DNA of 64,000 bases from Solibacteraceae bacterium (lineage in GTDB: Bacteria > Acidobacteriota > Terriglobia > Bryobacterales > Bryobacteraceae): the NCBI GenBank assembly GCA_021324015.1, contig JAJPJX010000159.1:1-64000 (forward strand), written 5' to 3'. Position 1 is the first letter of the stretch; each line of letters begins with the position of its first letter. Both the position numbers and the translations under genes were made by a program. Positions 42,752 to 54,342 of this stretch are shown piece after piece. The notes beneath the pieces were generated by a model that worked only from the letters and a program-made list of their open reading frames with translations, searched no databases and was not told the origin of the DNA.

Positions 42752-43135
42752 TTGAAATATGACCAGCGGCTGCTGAAGATCCTGTTCGTGGAGGATGAAG
42801 ACGCTTTACGGCAGCCGGTGGCGAAGATGTTGCGCAATGCAGGTTTTCAGGTGCTCGAAGCCGCAAGCGGATGTGACGCGACCGATTTGCTGCATGCGAA
42901 CGGCGATCAGATTGACGCGGTTCTCCTGGACGTGACGATCCCCGGCCGCTCCAGCCAGGAGGTGGTGGCCGAGGCCGCGCGGGTGCGGCCGGACTTGAAA
43001 GTAATCCTCACCAGCGCTTACAGCGAGGAGACGGCAGTGGCGGGTATGCGTGCGGCGCTTATCCGCCGATTTATTCGCAAGCCGTTTCGGATCAGCGACC
43101 TGGTCGAGACTCTGCGGCAGGTCTTGTCTTCGTAG
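42752..43135 (+). CDS. Stand-alone receiver-domain protein (CheY-like)
   Basis: A 127-residue single receiver domain starting at TTG 42752; there is no ATG or GTG in frame and no convincing ribosome binding site. The acidic residues in LFVEDEDALR, the phospho-acceptor Asp60 in AVLLDVTIPG, the Thr in ILTSAY and the Lys in IRKPF are intact. The sequence resembles the receiver at the end of hybrid kinases, so it may be the 3' end of one whose kinase is gone. The setting among gene remnants supports that possibility. Confidence 0.6.
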   Translation: MKYDQRLLKILFVEDEDALRQPVAKMLRNAGFQVLEAASGCDATDLLHANGDQIDAVLLDVTIPGRSSQEVVAEAARVRPDLKVILTSAYSEETAVAGMRAALIRRFIRKPFRISDLVETLRQVLSS

Positions 43136-43214
43136 GCAGATACCCCAAGGAAGGCGCCGGGAGACGGTGGTGACCCTACATCGCGACCTTACGGCGGATT
43201 GCCCCTTAGTCGCA

Positions 43215-43243
43215 TTGACGAGTTGGAGCAGAGAGGTTATTTC
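43215..43243 (+). promoter_or_regulatory. Candidate sigma70-type promoter of the 54-residue gene
   Basis: TTGACG (43215-43220) and TATTTC (43238-43243) are spaced by 17 bases. The predicted start near 43250 lies just before the GAGGG ribosome binding site of the mini-gene at 43262. Confidence 0.4.
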
Positions 43244-43261
43244 TAGAGATACGAGGGCACC

Positions 43262-43426
43262 TTGAAACGCATTCTTTTAGCCGCGCTCATCATGCCGGTA
43301 CTCCCTGGGTTCTCGGCCCTGAAAGAGGTCGTGATGATGCCGGAGCCGAGTTTCCCGCTGCTTCTGGTTACGGACCTGGCAGGTGCTGCGATTCTCGCGC
43401 GCTGGCTGTGGCGTAGGTCGCGGTAA
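43262..43426 (+). CDS. 54-residue PEP-CTERM-like mini-protein
   Basis: A TTG-initiated frame with GAGGG five bases upstream and a plausible promoter 20-45 bp away. The N-terminus is a short signal-like segment (KRILLAALIMPVLPGFSA). The C-terminus reads MPEPSFPLLLVTDLAGAA followed by a cluster of Trp and Arg (RWLWRRSR): a PEP motif, a hydrophobic helix and a basic end, the layout of a PEP-CTERM sorting signal for exosortase. Almost nothing lies between the two signals, so either it is a tiny sorted peptide or the relic of a larger exported protein. No exosortase gene is in the window. Confidence 0.5.
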   Translation: MKRILLAALIMPVLPGFSALKEVVMMPEPSFPLLLVTDLAGAAILARWLWRRSR

Positions 43427-43454
43427 GCACCGCTCCCCGGCGGTCGCGGCTAGG

Positions 43455-44906
43455 CTACGCCAGAACGGCTTTCACCAGATTCCCGCCCACGTCGGTTAGA
43501 CGAAAATGACGGCCCTGGTACTTGTAGGTCAGCCGTGTGTGATCGATGCCCAGGCGGTTCAGGATAGTCGCCTGGAGATCGTGGACGTGGACCGGGTCTC
43601 GCGTCACGTTATAGCAGTAGTCGTCGGTCTCCCCGTAGCTGATTCCCGGTTTGATGCCGCCGCCGGCGAGCCACATGGTGAAGCAGCGGGGATGGTGATC
43701 GCGGCCGTAGTCGGTGGGGGTGAGGCGCCCTTGGCAATAGACCGTGCGGCCGAACTCGCCTCCCCATAGCACCAGGGTGTCCTCGAGCAGGCCGCGCTCG
43801 CGCAGATCCTCCACCAGGGCGGCCGCAGGCTGATCGGTTTCGCGGCAACGCTTGGGCAGGTCCTGCGGCAGCTTGCCGTGATGGTCCCAGTCCCGGTGGT
43901 AAAGCTGGATGAAGCGCACGCCGCGCTCGGCCAGGCGGCGCGCCAGCAGGCAATTGGCGGCGAAGGTGCCGGGCTTGCGCGCGTCCGGGCCGTAGCGCTC
44001 GAACACGTGATCGGGTTCCTTGGAGAGATCGGTCAGCTCCGGCACGGAGCCTTGCATCCGGAAAGCCATCTCGTACTGCGCGATACGCGTGGTGATCTCC
44101 GGATCGCCGAATTCCTCGAGCGCCATCTGGTTGAGTTTGCCCAGCGCATCCAGGAACAGACGGCGGTTCTCCCGCGAGAAGCCCTTGGGATTGGAGAGAT
44201 ACAGCACCGGATCGCCCACCGAGCGAAATTTCACGCCCTGGAAGCGGGTGGGCAGAAAGCCGGTGCCCCACAGCCGGTCGTAGAGCGGCTGGCCGCCGCC
44301 GCCGGATCCGGGAGAGATCATGACCACGAAAGCCGGCAGGTCGCTGGTTTCACTGCCCAGCCCGTAGGCCACCCAGGCGCCCATGCTGGGCCGCCCGGCG
44401 ATCTGCGCGCCCGTCTGGATCATGGTCACCGCGGGATCGTGGTTGATGGCCTCGGTGTGCACAGCCTTGAGGAAGGTCAGGCGGTCAGCCACCTTAGCGG
44501 TATAGGGCATCAACTCGCTGACCCAGGCGCCGGATTCGCCGCGGCGCGCGAACTGGAACCGCGAAGGGACCACGGGAAAGCTGGATTGGGTAGCGGACAT
44601 GCCGGTGAGCCGCTGGCCGTTGCGGATGGAATCCGGCAGTTCGGTGCCCGCCAGTTCCCGCAGGCGCGGCTTGTAGTCGAACAGCTCCATCTGCGAAGGG
44701 CCGCCGGATTGGAACAGGTAGATCACCCGCTTGGCTTTGGGCGGGAAATGCGGCAGGCCAGGCAGGCCGCCCACGCGCGTCCGATCGGCGGCAGCGAGGT
44801 CGCGCTCGAACAGGGTGGCCAGCACCGCGGCGCCGATGCCCGTGGCGGAACGTCCGAAGAAATGGCGGCGCGTGAGTAGCAGACCGTATTGTTCGCGTGG
44901 TTCCAT
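43455..44906 (-). CDS. DUF1501 protein (Tat-exported, sulfatase-like fold)
   Basis: A 483-residue protein with a twin-arginine leader ([20 protein letters not shown]). DUF1501 signatures follow: [53 protein letters not shown] with metal-ligand-like His/Asp, and [15 protein letters not shown]. The final segment [19 protein letters not shown] is typical. The family is related to alkaline phosphatase/sulfatase enzymes but is uncharacterised; it is almost always encoded beside a PSD1 protein, as here (6-bp gap). The pair is common in planctomycetes, verrucomicrobia and Solibacter-type acidobacteria. Confidence 0.88.
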   Translation of the reverse strand: MEPREQYGLLLTRRHFFGRSATGIGAAVLATLFERDLAAADRTRVGGLPGLPHFPPKAKRVIYLFQSGGPSQMELFDYKPRLRELAGTELPDSIRNGQRLTGMSATQSSFPVVPSRFQFARRGESGAWVSELMPYTAKVADRLTFLKAVHTEAINHDPAVTMIQTGAQIAGRPSMGAWVAYGLGSETSDLPAFVVMISPGSGGGGQPLYDRLWGTGFLPTRFQGVKFRSVGDPVLYLSNPKGFSRENRRLFLDALGKLNQMALEEFGDPEITTRIAQYEMAFRMQGSVPELTDLSKEPDHVFERYGPDARKPGTFAANCLLARRLAERGVRFIQLYHRDWDHHGKLPQDLPKRCRETDQPAAALVEDLRERGLLEDTLVLWGGEFGRTVYCQGRLTPTDYGRDHHPRCFTMWLAGGGIKPGISYGETDDYCYNVTRDPVHVHDLQATILNRLGIDHTRLTYKYQGRHFRLTDVGGNLVKAVLA

Positions 44907-44912
44907 TGGGTT

Positions 44913-47981
<3,069 letters not shown>

Positions 47982-47995
47982 TGTAACCAGTTGCG

Positions 47996-49006
47996 CTACC
48001 TCTCCGGAAACGGGCGTCCCTGCACAGCTTCGAGCACGGTGGGATTTTCGCGGCGCAGCCGCAGCGAGATTTCTTTTTCAATTTTAGCCTTGGCCTCGTC
48101 GCCCTGGCGGAAATAGATCTGGGAGAGCAGCAGGTGCGGCTGCGGATGCCGCGGGTCCATGCGAACGGTCTCCTCGAGCTCCCGGATCGCTTCGGACCAC
48201 CGGTGCAGGTTCATCAGGGCGCGCGCCAGAGTGACACGCGCGGGAACATAGTCCTGGCGGTTCTTGATGGCCTGGCGCAGGTACGGGATGGCCTCCTGCT
48301 CCCTGGACTCGCGCACCAGCAGGTCACCGTAGAAGAAAAACGGTTCCTCGTAGTTCGGATCGGCTTGCATGGCCCGCTCCAGATAGACCAGCGCCTGGTC
48401 GACTTTGCCGATTTTCTGCAGGTGAAAGCCGTATTCGAAATTCGCGCGCGCCGAGCCGGGAAAGCGCTTCGCGGCCTGCTCGGCCACCTTGAGGGCGGAA
48501 TCGTAATCGCCGGCATCCTGGGAAGCTTTGATGGCCAGGAAATAGAGGTTCTCCTGGGCCGGGTCCAGCTCCAGAGCGCGGCGCGCCAGCGCAGCCGCAT
48601 CCTGGAAATAGCGGCCTTTTTCGTACTCCACGATCATGATCTGCATGAGGCGCAGGTTCCGGGGCTGGAGCTCGAGCGCGGCCCGCCACGCGCGCAGCGC
48701 GCCCTCGTGCTGTTCCTGACGCGAAAGGGCGGCTCCCAGCACGTAACGGGTGTTGAAGTCCCGCGGCGAGACCCGGGAGGCGCGCTCGAGCCACGGCACA
48801 GCCTCCCGGTATTTCCCCTGCGAGTAGTCAAGAAAACCCAGGTTAAACAGGGCAGGGAAGAAGTCCGGCGAGCGGTCCAGAGCCTGGCGCCAGAGCTTTG
48901 CCGCCTCATCGAAGCGCTTTTCGAGGGCCAGCCTTTGTGCCTGGTCGGAGAGCGCGGAAGGATCCTGAAATGCGGCCAGCCACAGCGCGATTTCCAGGAG
49001 CCTCAT
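47996..49006 (-). CDS. Tetratricopeptide-repeat protein
   Basis: A 336-residue protein with a short signal-like start (RLLEIALWLAAFQD) and about eight TPR units from residue 20 to 315; the pattern W/L-x-x-A-L-x-x-x-P is repeated, for example LWRQALDRSPDFFPALFNLG and YLERAMQADPNYEEP. TPR arrays mediate protein contacts. The start overlaps the CRTAC1 stop by four bases, and it is followed after 14 bp by the PSD1 gene, so it probably serves the same envelope process. Partners cannot be named from sequence. Confidence 0.8.
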   Translation of the reverse strand: MRLLEIALWLAAFQDPSALSDQAQRLALEKRFDEAAKLWRQALDRSPDFFPALFNLGFLDYSQGKYREAVPWLERASRVSPRDFNTRYVLGAALSRQEQHEGALRAWRAALELQPRNLRLMQIMIVEYEKGRYFQDAAALARRALELDPAQENLYFLAIKASQDAGDYDSALKVAEQAAKRFPGSARANFEYGFHLQKIGKVDQALVYLERAMQADPNYEEPFFFYGDLLVRESREQEAIPYLRQAIKNRQDYVPARVTLARALMNLHRWSEAIRELEETVRMDPRHPQPHLLLSQIYFRQGDEAKAKIEKEISLRLRRENPTVLEAVQGRPFPER

Positions 49007-50766
49007 TTCGCCAGGGAAAGCGTTCGGGCCCGTCCGCTTCCTTCCACCAGCAACACCAGGCAGTCCGCCGGGACACCGGGGAAATCTTCCACGGTTCCTC
49101 CGGGCCAGCGCACCGTAAACTTTTCCACGCGCACAGCTTTTCCCAGGCCAAAATGCAGGCGCGAATCGTTGTGGGACAAGTAGCTCGACTGGCTCAACAG
49201 GACATCAGTCTGCTTCAAGCCACCGGCTTCGACCACCACCGTCGCGCCCACGGCTCCGCGGTTCGAGCGGGTCCCCTGGAGCTTGACCTTGATCCAGTGA
49301 TTGCGGCTGCGTAGCTCGTTGCGCAGCAGGGAGGGAGCTTCCCCCATGTTCATGACCAGCACATCCAGCGCGCCGTCGTTATCGAAGTCGCCGAAAGCGG
49401 CGCCACGGCTCGATTTCTTTTCGGTGACTCCGGCCCCGGCCATGGCGCTCACATCTTCAAACCGCCCATTGCCCAGGTTTCGATACACCAGGCGCGGGTT
49501 GCGGTACTTTTCCTGCCCCTCGCGGCGATCGAGTTCGGGATAGACGTGGCCATTTACCTGGAAGATGTCCTTCCAGCCGTCGTTGTCCAGGTCCACGAAC
49601 GCCACGCCCCATCCCACGTACTGCGGATTGACGGCCAGGCCGGCTTTGAGAACCACGTCTTCGAAGATGCCGCCGCCCTGGTTCCGGTAGAGGTTCGGGT
49701 AATCGCCGGCGAAGTTGGTTTTCAGCAGGTCAAGAAGGCCGTCGTTGTCAAAATCGCCCACGGCCACGCCCATGCCGCCCTGCTCGAAGCCGTGCTCGCT
49801 ATAGGCCACGCCCGTCTCGGTGGCGATCTCGCTAAACGTGCCGTTGCGGTTGTTGCGGAAGAAGAGGCTGGGCGTGGAATCGCAGGCCACATAGAGGTCC
49901 GGCCATCCGTCGCCGGTGAGGTCGGCGGCCACGGCGGTAAAGGCGTAGAAGTCGCGCACGGCGCGGATGCCCGATTTTTCGCTGACGTCCTCGAAGGTGC
50001 CGTCGCCGCGGTTGTGGTAGAGCGTGACCTTTCCGAAGGGCAGGCCGCGCGGCCCGCAGAACACGGGCATGCCCTTCCATTCGCAGTTGGAGGCCTTGCC
50101 GGGCAGTGGCGCGCGCGCCAAGTCGAACCGCTGGTAGCTGGTCACGAACAGGTCCAGGTGGCCGTCCCGGTCGTAGTCCAGGAAGGTGCATCCCGAACTC
50201 CATTCTTTACCTGGGCCGGCGACGCCCGCACGGGCCGTCACATCTTCAAAACCGCCCTTGCCGTTGTTGCGGTAGAGCACGTTGCTGCCCCAGTAGGTCA
50301 CGTACAGGTCGTCGAAGCCGTCATTATCGAAATCGGCTACGCACACGCCACCACCCCAGCCGGAGCGGATCAGGCCGGTCTGGCGGGTGACGTCCTCGAA
50401 TCGCCCGCCGCCCAGATTCCGGTACAGGTGATTGGTGGGCTCCTGTCCGGGCGGAAAGCCTTCCAGCCGGGAACCGTTTACCACGAAGAGGTCTTGGCGC
50501 CCGTCGTTGTCGTAATCAAGAAAAGCGACGCCGGTGCCGTTGGCCTCAATGATGTATTTCTTGGACTGCTCTCCGCCATACGTGAAGGTCATGCGCAGGC
50601 CGGCCTGGCGGGCAACATCGGTGAAGGAAACCGGAAAGGGCCGGCCGGAGGGTGCCGCACGGGCCACGGGTGGGGCATTGCGGGTGGCCGGACCCTGCGC
50701 CGCAGGCCCCGCAAGCGCCGCGGCGGCCAGCATGATTCCGGGGAGGGGAGGCATGGAGAGCAGCAT
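49003..50766 (-). CDS. CRTAC1-family protein: FG-GAP/VCBS repeats with ASPIC/UnbV domain
   Basis: A 587-residue exported protein with a signal peptide (PGIMLAAAALAGPAAQ). Residues about 55-480 form a propeller of FG-GAP repeats with Ca-binding-like D-x-D-x-D-G loops: DYDNDGRQDLFVVNGS, ADFDNDGFDDLYVTYWGS, FVDLDNDGWKDIFQVNG. The ASPIC/UnbV domain ends the protein (HWIKVKLQGTRSNRGAVGA, then LHFGLGKAVRVEKFTVRWPG). Such proteins are surface or secreted binders. It is first in the minus-strand operon with TPR, PSD1 and DUF1501. The initiation codon could also be the ATG four codons on (50754). Confidence 0.85.
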   Translation of the reverse strand: MLLSMPPLPGIMLAAAALAGPAAQGPATRNAPPVARAAPSGRPFPVSFTDVARQAGLRMTFTYGGEQSKKYIIEANGTGVAFLDYDNDGRQDLFVVNGSRLEGFPPGQEPTNHLYRNLGGGRFEDVTRQTGLIRSGWGGGVCVADFDNDGFDDLYVTYWGSNVLYRNNGKGGFEDVTARAGVAGPGKEWSSGCTFLDYDRDGHLDLFVTSYQRFDLARAPLPGKASNCEWKGMPVFCGPRGLPFGKVTLYHNRGDGTFEDVSEKSGIRAVRDFYAFTAVAADLTGDGWPDLYVACDSTPSLFFRNNRNGTFSEIATETGVAYSEHGFEQGGMGVAVGDFDNDGLLDLLKTNFAGDYPNLYRNQGGGIFEDVVLKAGLAVNPQYVGWGVAFVDLDNDGWKDIFQVNGHVYPELDRREGQEKYRNPRLVYRNLGNGRFEDVSAMAGAGVTEKKSSRGAAFGDFDNDGALDVLVMNMGEAPSLLRNELRSRNHWIKVKLQGTRSNRGAVGATVVVEAGGLKQTDVLLSQSSYLSHNDSRLHFGLGKAVRVEKFTVRWPGGTVEDFPGVPADCLVLLVEGSGRARTLSLAK

Positions 50767-50826
50767 TCTACCAGAACGCGTCAGCCCCGTCTTTCGGCCC
50801 GCGGAGCTGGGAAGATTACCATAAAG

Positions 50827-50836
50827 TTAACGTTAA
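50827..50836. promoter_or_regulatory. LacI-type operator candidate upstream of the third TonB gene
   Basis: TTAACGTTAA is a perfect 10-bp palindrome with the central CG expected of LacI-family operators. It sits five bases before the -35 element at 50842. The longer string TAAAGTTAACG (50822-50832) recurs exactly ahead of the LacI-family gene at 54315-54325. Confidence 0.5.
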
Positions 50837-50841
50837 ATGGA

Positions 50842-50869
50842 TTGACGGCGGAGGAGGGACTATGATACT
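50842..50869 (+). promoter_or_regulatory. Sigma70-type promoter of the third TonB receptor gene
   Basis: TTGACG (50842-50847) and GATACT (50864-50869) are separated by 16 bases. The predicted transcription start is near 50876, which lies after the ATG at 50862 and therefore supports GTG 50943 as the real start of the receptor. Confidence 0.5.
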
Positions 50870-50942
50870 CTCCACCCAATTCCCCGCAGTTGCAGAACGG
50901 GGTCCAGGCAGGACTGCGGTGGACCGAAGGAGGGTTTTGGGG

Positions 50943-53900
50943 GTGTTCAGTAAGCTCTCTCTGTCGAGAATTCTGTTTGCGGCCGGGTTGCTCGCACTAG
51001 GGCCTGGTTTGCGCGCCCAGACAACCAACGCCACGATCGTGGGGGATGTCACGGACCAGCAGTCGGGGGCGGTAGCCAACGCCACGGTGATGGTCAAGAA
51101 CATGGCGACGGGGGTCAGCCGCCAGGTACTCACCGACGTGCAAGGCACCTACCGGGTGTTTCCCCTGCTGCCCGGCACGTACGAAGTGACGGCATCGGCG
51201 CCGGGATTCAAGAGCAAGGCCGCGTCCAACGTTGTCCTGGACGTGGCTTCCAACGTGAAAGTGGATTTCCAGCTCGAAGTGGGCCAGGTGAACGAAACGG
51301 TGGAGGTGACGGCCAGCGCCGCCGTGTTGCAGACGCAGGACGCCACCGTGGGGGGCACCGTAACCGGGTCGGAGGTCTCGCGCTTGCCGGTGAACGGGCG
51401 CAACTACACGCGGTTAATCCTGCTGATGCCCGGCACCAGCGACCAGGGTGGCAGCCAGTCGCAAGGCACCTTCTCCGGCACCATGCTGATTTCCGTGAAT
51501 GGCCAGCGGCGGCAGGACAACAACTTCACGCTGGACGGCGTGGACAACAACTTCATGATGATGAACTCGCCGGGCATGTCGCCGCCCATGGACGCGATTC
51601 AGGAGTTCCGCGTGCTGAACAACACCTCGGCGGAATTCGGGCGCTCGGCGGGTGCCAACGTGAACATCGCCATCAAGTCCGGGACGCGGGACCTGCACGG
51701 CAGCGCCTACGAGTACCTGCGCAACGACAAGTTCGACGCCAACGATTACTTCGCCAATAAGAACGGCACCGGAAAGGTGCCCTTCCGTCAGAACCAATAC
51801 GGGGTCTCGGCGGGCGGGCCGGTGATCATTCCAAAGATCTACCACGGCCGTGAGAGCACCTTCTGGTTCTTTAACTGGGAGGGGTACCGCATGCGCCGCG
51901 GCAGCACCAACATCAGCAGCTTTCCGCTGCAGGCGCAACGCGACGGCGATTTTTCGATGATCGCGAACACGATCTACGATCCGCTCACCGGGCAGGCGGG
52001 TCCCAACGGCACGATCCTGCGGCAGCCGTTTCCGGGCAACAAGATTCCCGCGGACCGCATCAACCCGGCCATCACGTTCTGGCTGAACACCATGATTCCC
52101 ATGCCCAACCGGCCGGGCCTGACCCAGAATTTCGTGAACACCACGCCGACCTCCAATGACCGGGACATGTTCACCGTGCGCGGCGACCACACCTTCCGCG
52201 CCTCGGATAACGTCTCAGTCCGCTGGAGCCGTCAGCGAGTAGGACAGATCTCCCCGGGCGGCAATCCGTACCTGTACGGGCTGAGCCGCTACGACGTGGA
52301 CAACATGATGGCGAGCTGGAACCATATCTTCAGCCCCACTTCGGTGCTGGAGGTGAAGTTCGGGCGCAACGTGCCGACCATTCCCAGCCCGACGATTAAC
52401 ACCAGGATCCAGCGGCAGGACTTCCTGCAAAAAGCCGGCCTGAAGATGTTCCAGCCGGACGTGCTCTACAACCCCATCCCGGATTTTGAGGCGGACGGCG
52501 AATTTGGCGCGGGCAGCGGCGGAGGCATCACCGGCGACCACATTTACCAGTACATCGCCAACTTCTCGAAGGTGGTGGGCCGGCACTCGTTGAAGATGGG
52601 CGCCAACTATAGCCGCCGGCATTTCTACACCAACACCACGAACCCGATGGACGCGACCGTGGACTTCGATCCGCGCATGACCAATCTGTTTTCGAATCCC
52701 AATTCAGGCGACAGTTTTGCGAGCATGTTGCTGGGTCTGCCTTCGACGGTGCGCCGCGGAACGGGCAACACCACCACCAACGCCAACATCAACGTGCAGG
52801 CATACTACTTCCAGGACGACTGGCGCGTGAACAGCCGCCTGACCATCAATATGGGTCTGCGGTACGAGTTCATTCCGGCGCCGGTGGAAGATACCAGCCG
52901 CCTGGGCAATCTCTGGATTACGCGCGATCCGCAGACCGGGCAGTACACGGGCAACCTGATGTGGGCCACGGTGAATCCGGAAGTGGATCCGCTCACCGGG
53001 AAGGCCAACGAACCGGCCAAGACGTTTGGTTTCGGCCCGTCCTTGATGCGCAACAACCCGCGCGACTTCGCGCCGCGCGTGGGGCTGGCCTACCAGCTCA
53101 ACAACAAGACTGTGATCCGCACGGCTTACGGCATTTTCTTCAATTCCACCTTTGTGCAGGAGTTGCAGGACATGCGCAAGTTCTGGCCCTATACGATCCA
53201 GCAGGTGTTCACGGCCAACCAGGGGGTGATTCCAGACTTGTTTATCACCGACCAGGGGCCGTCGTTCAGCAATACCTCCGCCATTGGGGGATGGCCGCAG
53301 AATCCGGAGAACCGGACGCCCTATTCGGAGCAGTGGAATTTCACCGTCCAGCGGCAACTGATGGAGGACGTCACCCTGGATGTGGCGTACGTGGGGAACG
53401 CCAACAAGAAACAGGTGGGCTACGACCCCATCAACGCGGCGCTATCGCCTGGTCCGGGCGACATCCAGCCGCGGCGGCTGCTGCCGGCCTTCGGCGACCT
53501 GGACGGAGGCGCCAACCGGTTCAGTTCCTCGTATCACTCGTTCCGCACTAACCTGGTAAAGCGCTTCAGCAAGGGGCTGCAAATCGACGCCAACTACACG
53601 TGGGGCCGGGCAATGACCAACAGCTCCTCGCTGGCGGAGGCCACGGTGCAGAACCCTTACAATCTTCACCAGGAGTGGGAGCGCGCCAGCATCGACCTGC
53701 GCCACATCTTCCAGCTTGCGTATGTGTACGAATTCCCCTTTGGGAAAGGCAAGCGCTGGGGCGCGGGGTGGAACGGTTTCCTGAACGGCCTGCTGGGAGG
53801 CTGGTCGGCGGAGGGCATCACCCGGGCGCAAACCGGGGCGCCGCTGAACCCGCGCGTCAGCCAGGACCGCGCCAACGTGGGCCGCACGTACCAGCGGCCG

Positions 53901-54233
53901 AACGCCACCGGCCTCGATCCCAACAACGGCCCGAAAACGGTGGATCAATGGTTCAACACGGCGGCCTTCGCCCTGCCGGCGATTTACACGTATGGAACGT
54001 CCGGGGCCTTCGTGATCGACGCGCCTGGGCGTTACAATTGGGACCTTTCCTTCCAAAAGGACTTCCCGATCTACGAAAGCCACAAGCTGCAGTTTCGCGG
54101 GGAGTTCTACAACTTGCCAAACAGCGTGAGTCTGGGGAACCCGAACACCACCTTTGACGGGAATTCGTTCGGCAAGGTGACCAGCGCCACCGCTGCACGG
54201 CAGGTCCAGTTCGCTCTGCGGTACGAATTTTAA
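50943..54233 (+). CDS. TonB-dependent receptor with carboxypeptidase-regulatory domain, third copy
   Basis: An outer membrane receptor of 1096 residues from GTG 50943, chosen because AAGGAGGG lies upstream, a signal peptide follows (FSKLSLSRILFAAGLLALGP) and the upstream ATG 50862 overlaps the promoter. The regulatory beta-sandwich (ATIVGDVTDQQSGAVANATV to about residue 110), the plug motif LPVNGRNYTRLILLMPGTSD and the barrel through to the final RYEF are present. The gene is preceded by a LacI-type palindrome and followed by a LacI-family regulator gene, so uptake of a specific sugar with local repression is likely. The sugar is unknown. Confidence 0.88.
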   Translation: MFSKLSLSRILFAAGLLALGPGLRAQTTNATIVGDVTDQQSGAVANATVMVKNMATGVSRQVLTDVQGTYRVFPLLPGTYEVTASAPGFKSKAASNVVLDVASNVKVDFQLEVGQVNETVEVTASAAVLQTQDATVGGTVTGSEVSRLPVNGRNYTRLILLMPGTSDQGGSQSQGTFSGTMLISVNGQRRQDNNFTLDGVDNNFMMMNSPGMSPPMDAIQEFRVLNNTSAEFGRSAGANVNIAIKSGTRDLHGSAYEYLRNDKFDANDYFANKNGTGKVPFRQNQYGVSAGGPVIIPKIYHGRESTFWFFNWEGYRMRRGSTNISSFPLQAQRDGDFSMIANTIYDPLTGQAGPNGTILRQPFPGNKIPADRINPAITFWLNTMIPMPNRPGLTQNFVNTTPTSNDRDMFTVRGDHTFRASDNVSVRWSRQRVGQISPGGNPYLYGLSRYDVDNMMASWNHIFSPTSVLEVKFGRNVPTIPSPTINTRIQRQDFLQKAGLKMFQPDVLYNPIPDFEADGEFGAGSGGGITGDHIYQYIANFSKVVGRHSLKMGANYSRRHFYTNTTNPMDATVDFDPRMTNLFSNPNSGDSFASMLLGLPSTVRRGTGNTTTNANINVQAYYFQDDWRVNSRLTINMGLRYEFIPAPVEDTSRLGNLWITRDPQTGQYTGNLMWATVNPEVDPLTGKANEPAKTFGFGPSLMRNNPRDFAPRVGLAYQLNNKTVIRTAYGIFFNSTFVQELQDMRKFWPYTIQQVFTANQGVIPDLFITDQGPSFSNTSAIGGWPQNPENRTPYSEQWNFTVQRQLMEDVTLDVAYVGNANKKQVGYDPINAALSPGPGDIQPRRLLPAFGDLDGGANRFSSSYHSFRTNLVKRFSKGLQIDANYTWGRAMTNSSSLAEATVQNPYNLHQEWERASIDLRHIFQLAYVYEFPFGKGKRWGAGWNGFLNGLLGGWSAEGITRAQTGAPLNPRVSQDRANVGRTYQRPNATGLDPNNGPKTVDQWFNTAAFALPAIYTYGTSGAFVIDAPGRYNWDLSFQKDFPIYESHKLQFRGEFYNLPNSVSLGNPNTTFDGNSFGKVTSATAARQVQFALRYEF

Positions 54234-54314
54234 TCAGGCAGCGGCCACAGAACCGCTCCCCTCACGTTCGCGGCTCAGAAGCCTGGGCGTGTGCCTGGGG
54301 CGTCGTTTCAGCGC

Positions 54315-54336
54315 TAAAGTTAACGCATGCGATAAT
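54315..54336 (+). promoter_or_regulatory. Operator half-site and -10 element before the LacI-family gene
   Basis: TAAAGTTAACG (54315-54325) repeats the sequence found before the third TonB gene, here with an imperfect right half (CATGCG). GATAAT (54331-54336) is a good -10; the predicted start would be near 54343, the ATG itself, suggesting a leaderless message. The site overlaps the promoter spacer, as expected for autorepression. Confidence 0.45.
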
Positions 54337-54342
54337 CCCGTT

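Noticed and set aside
50862-50942. ATG 50862 as start of the third TonB receptor
   Set aside because: It overlaps the TTGACG/GATACT promoter and precedes a non-signal stretch; GTG 50943 has a ribosome binding site and a signal peptide.
54289-54342. GTG 54289 as start of the LacI-family gene
   Set aside because: It would put the operator and -10 inside the coding region and add residues not typical of the family.
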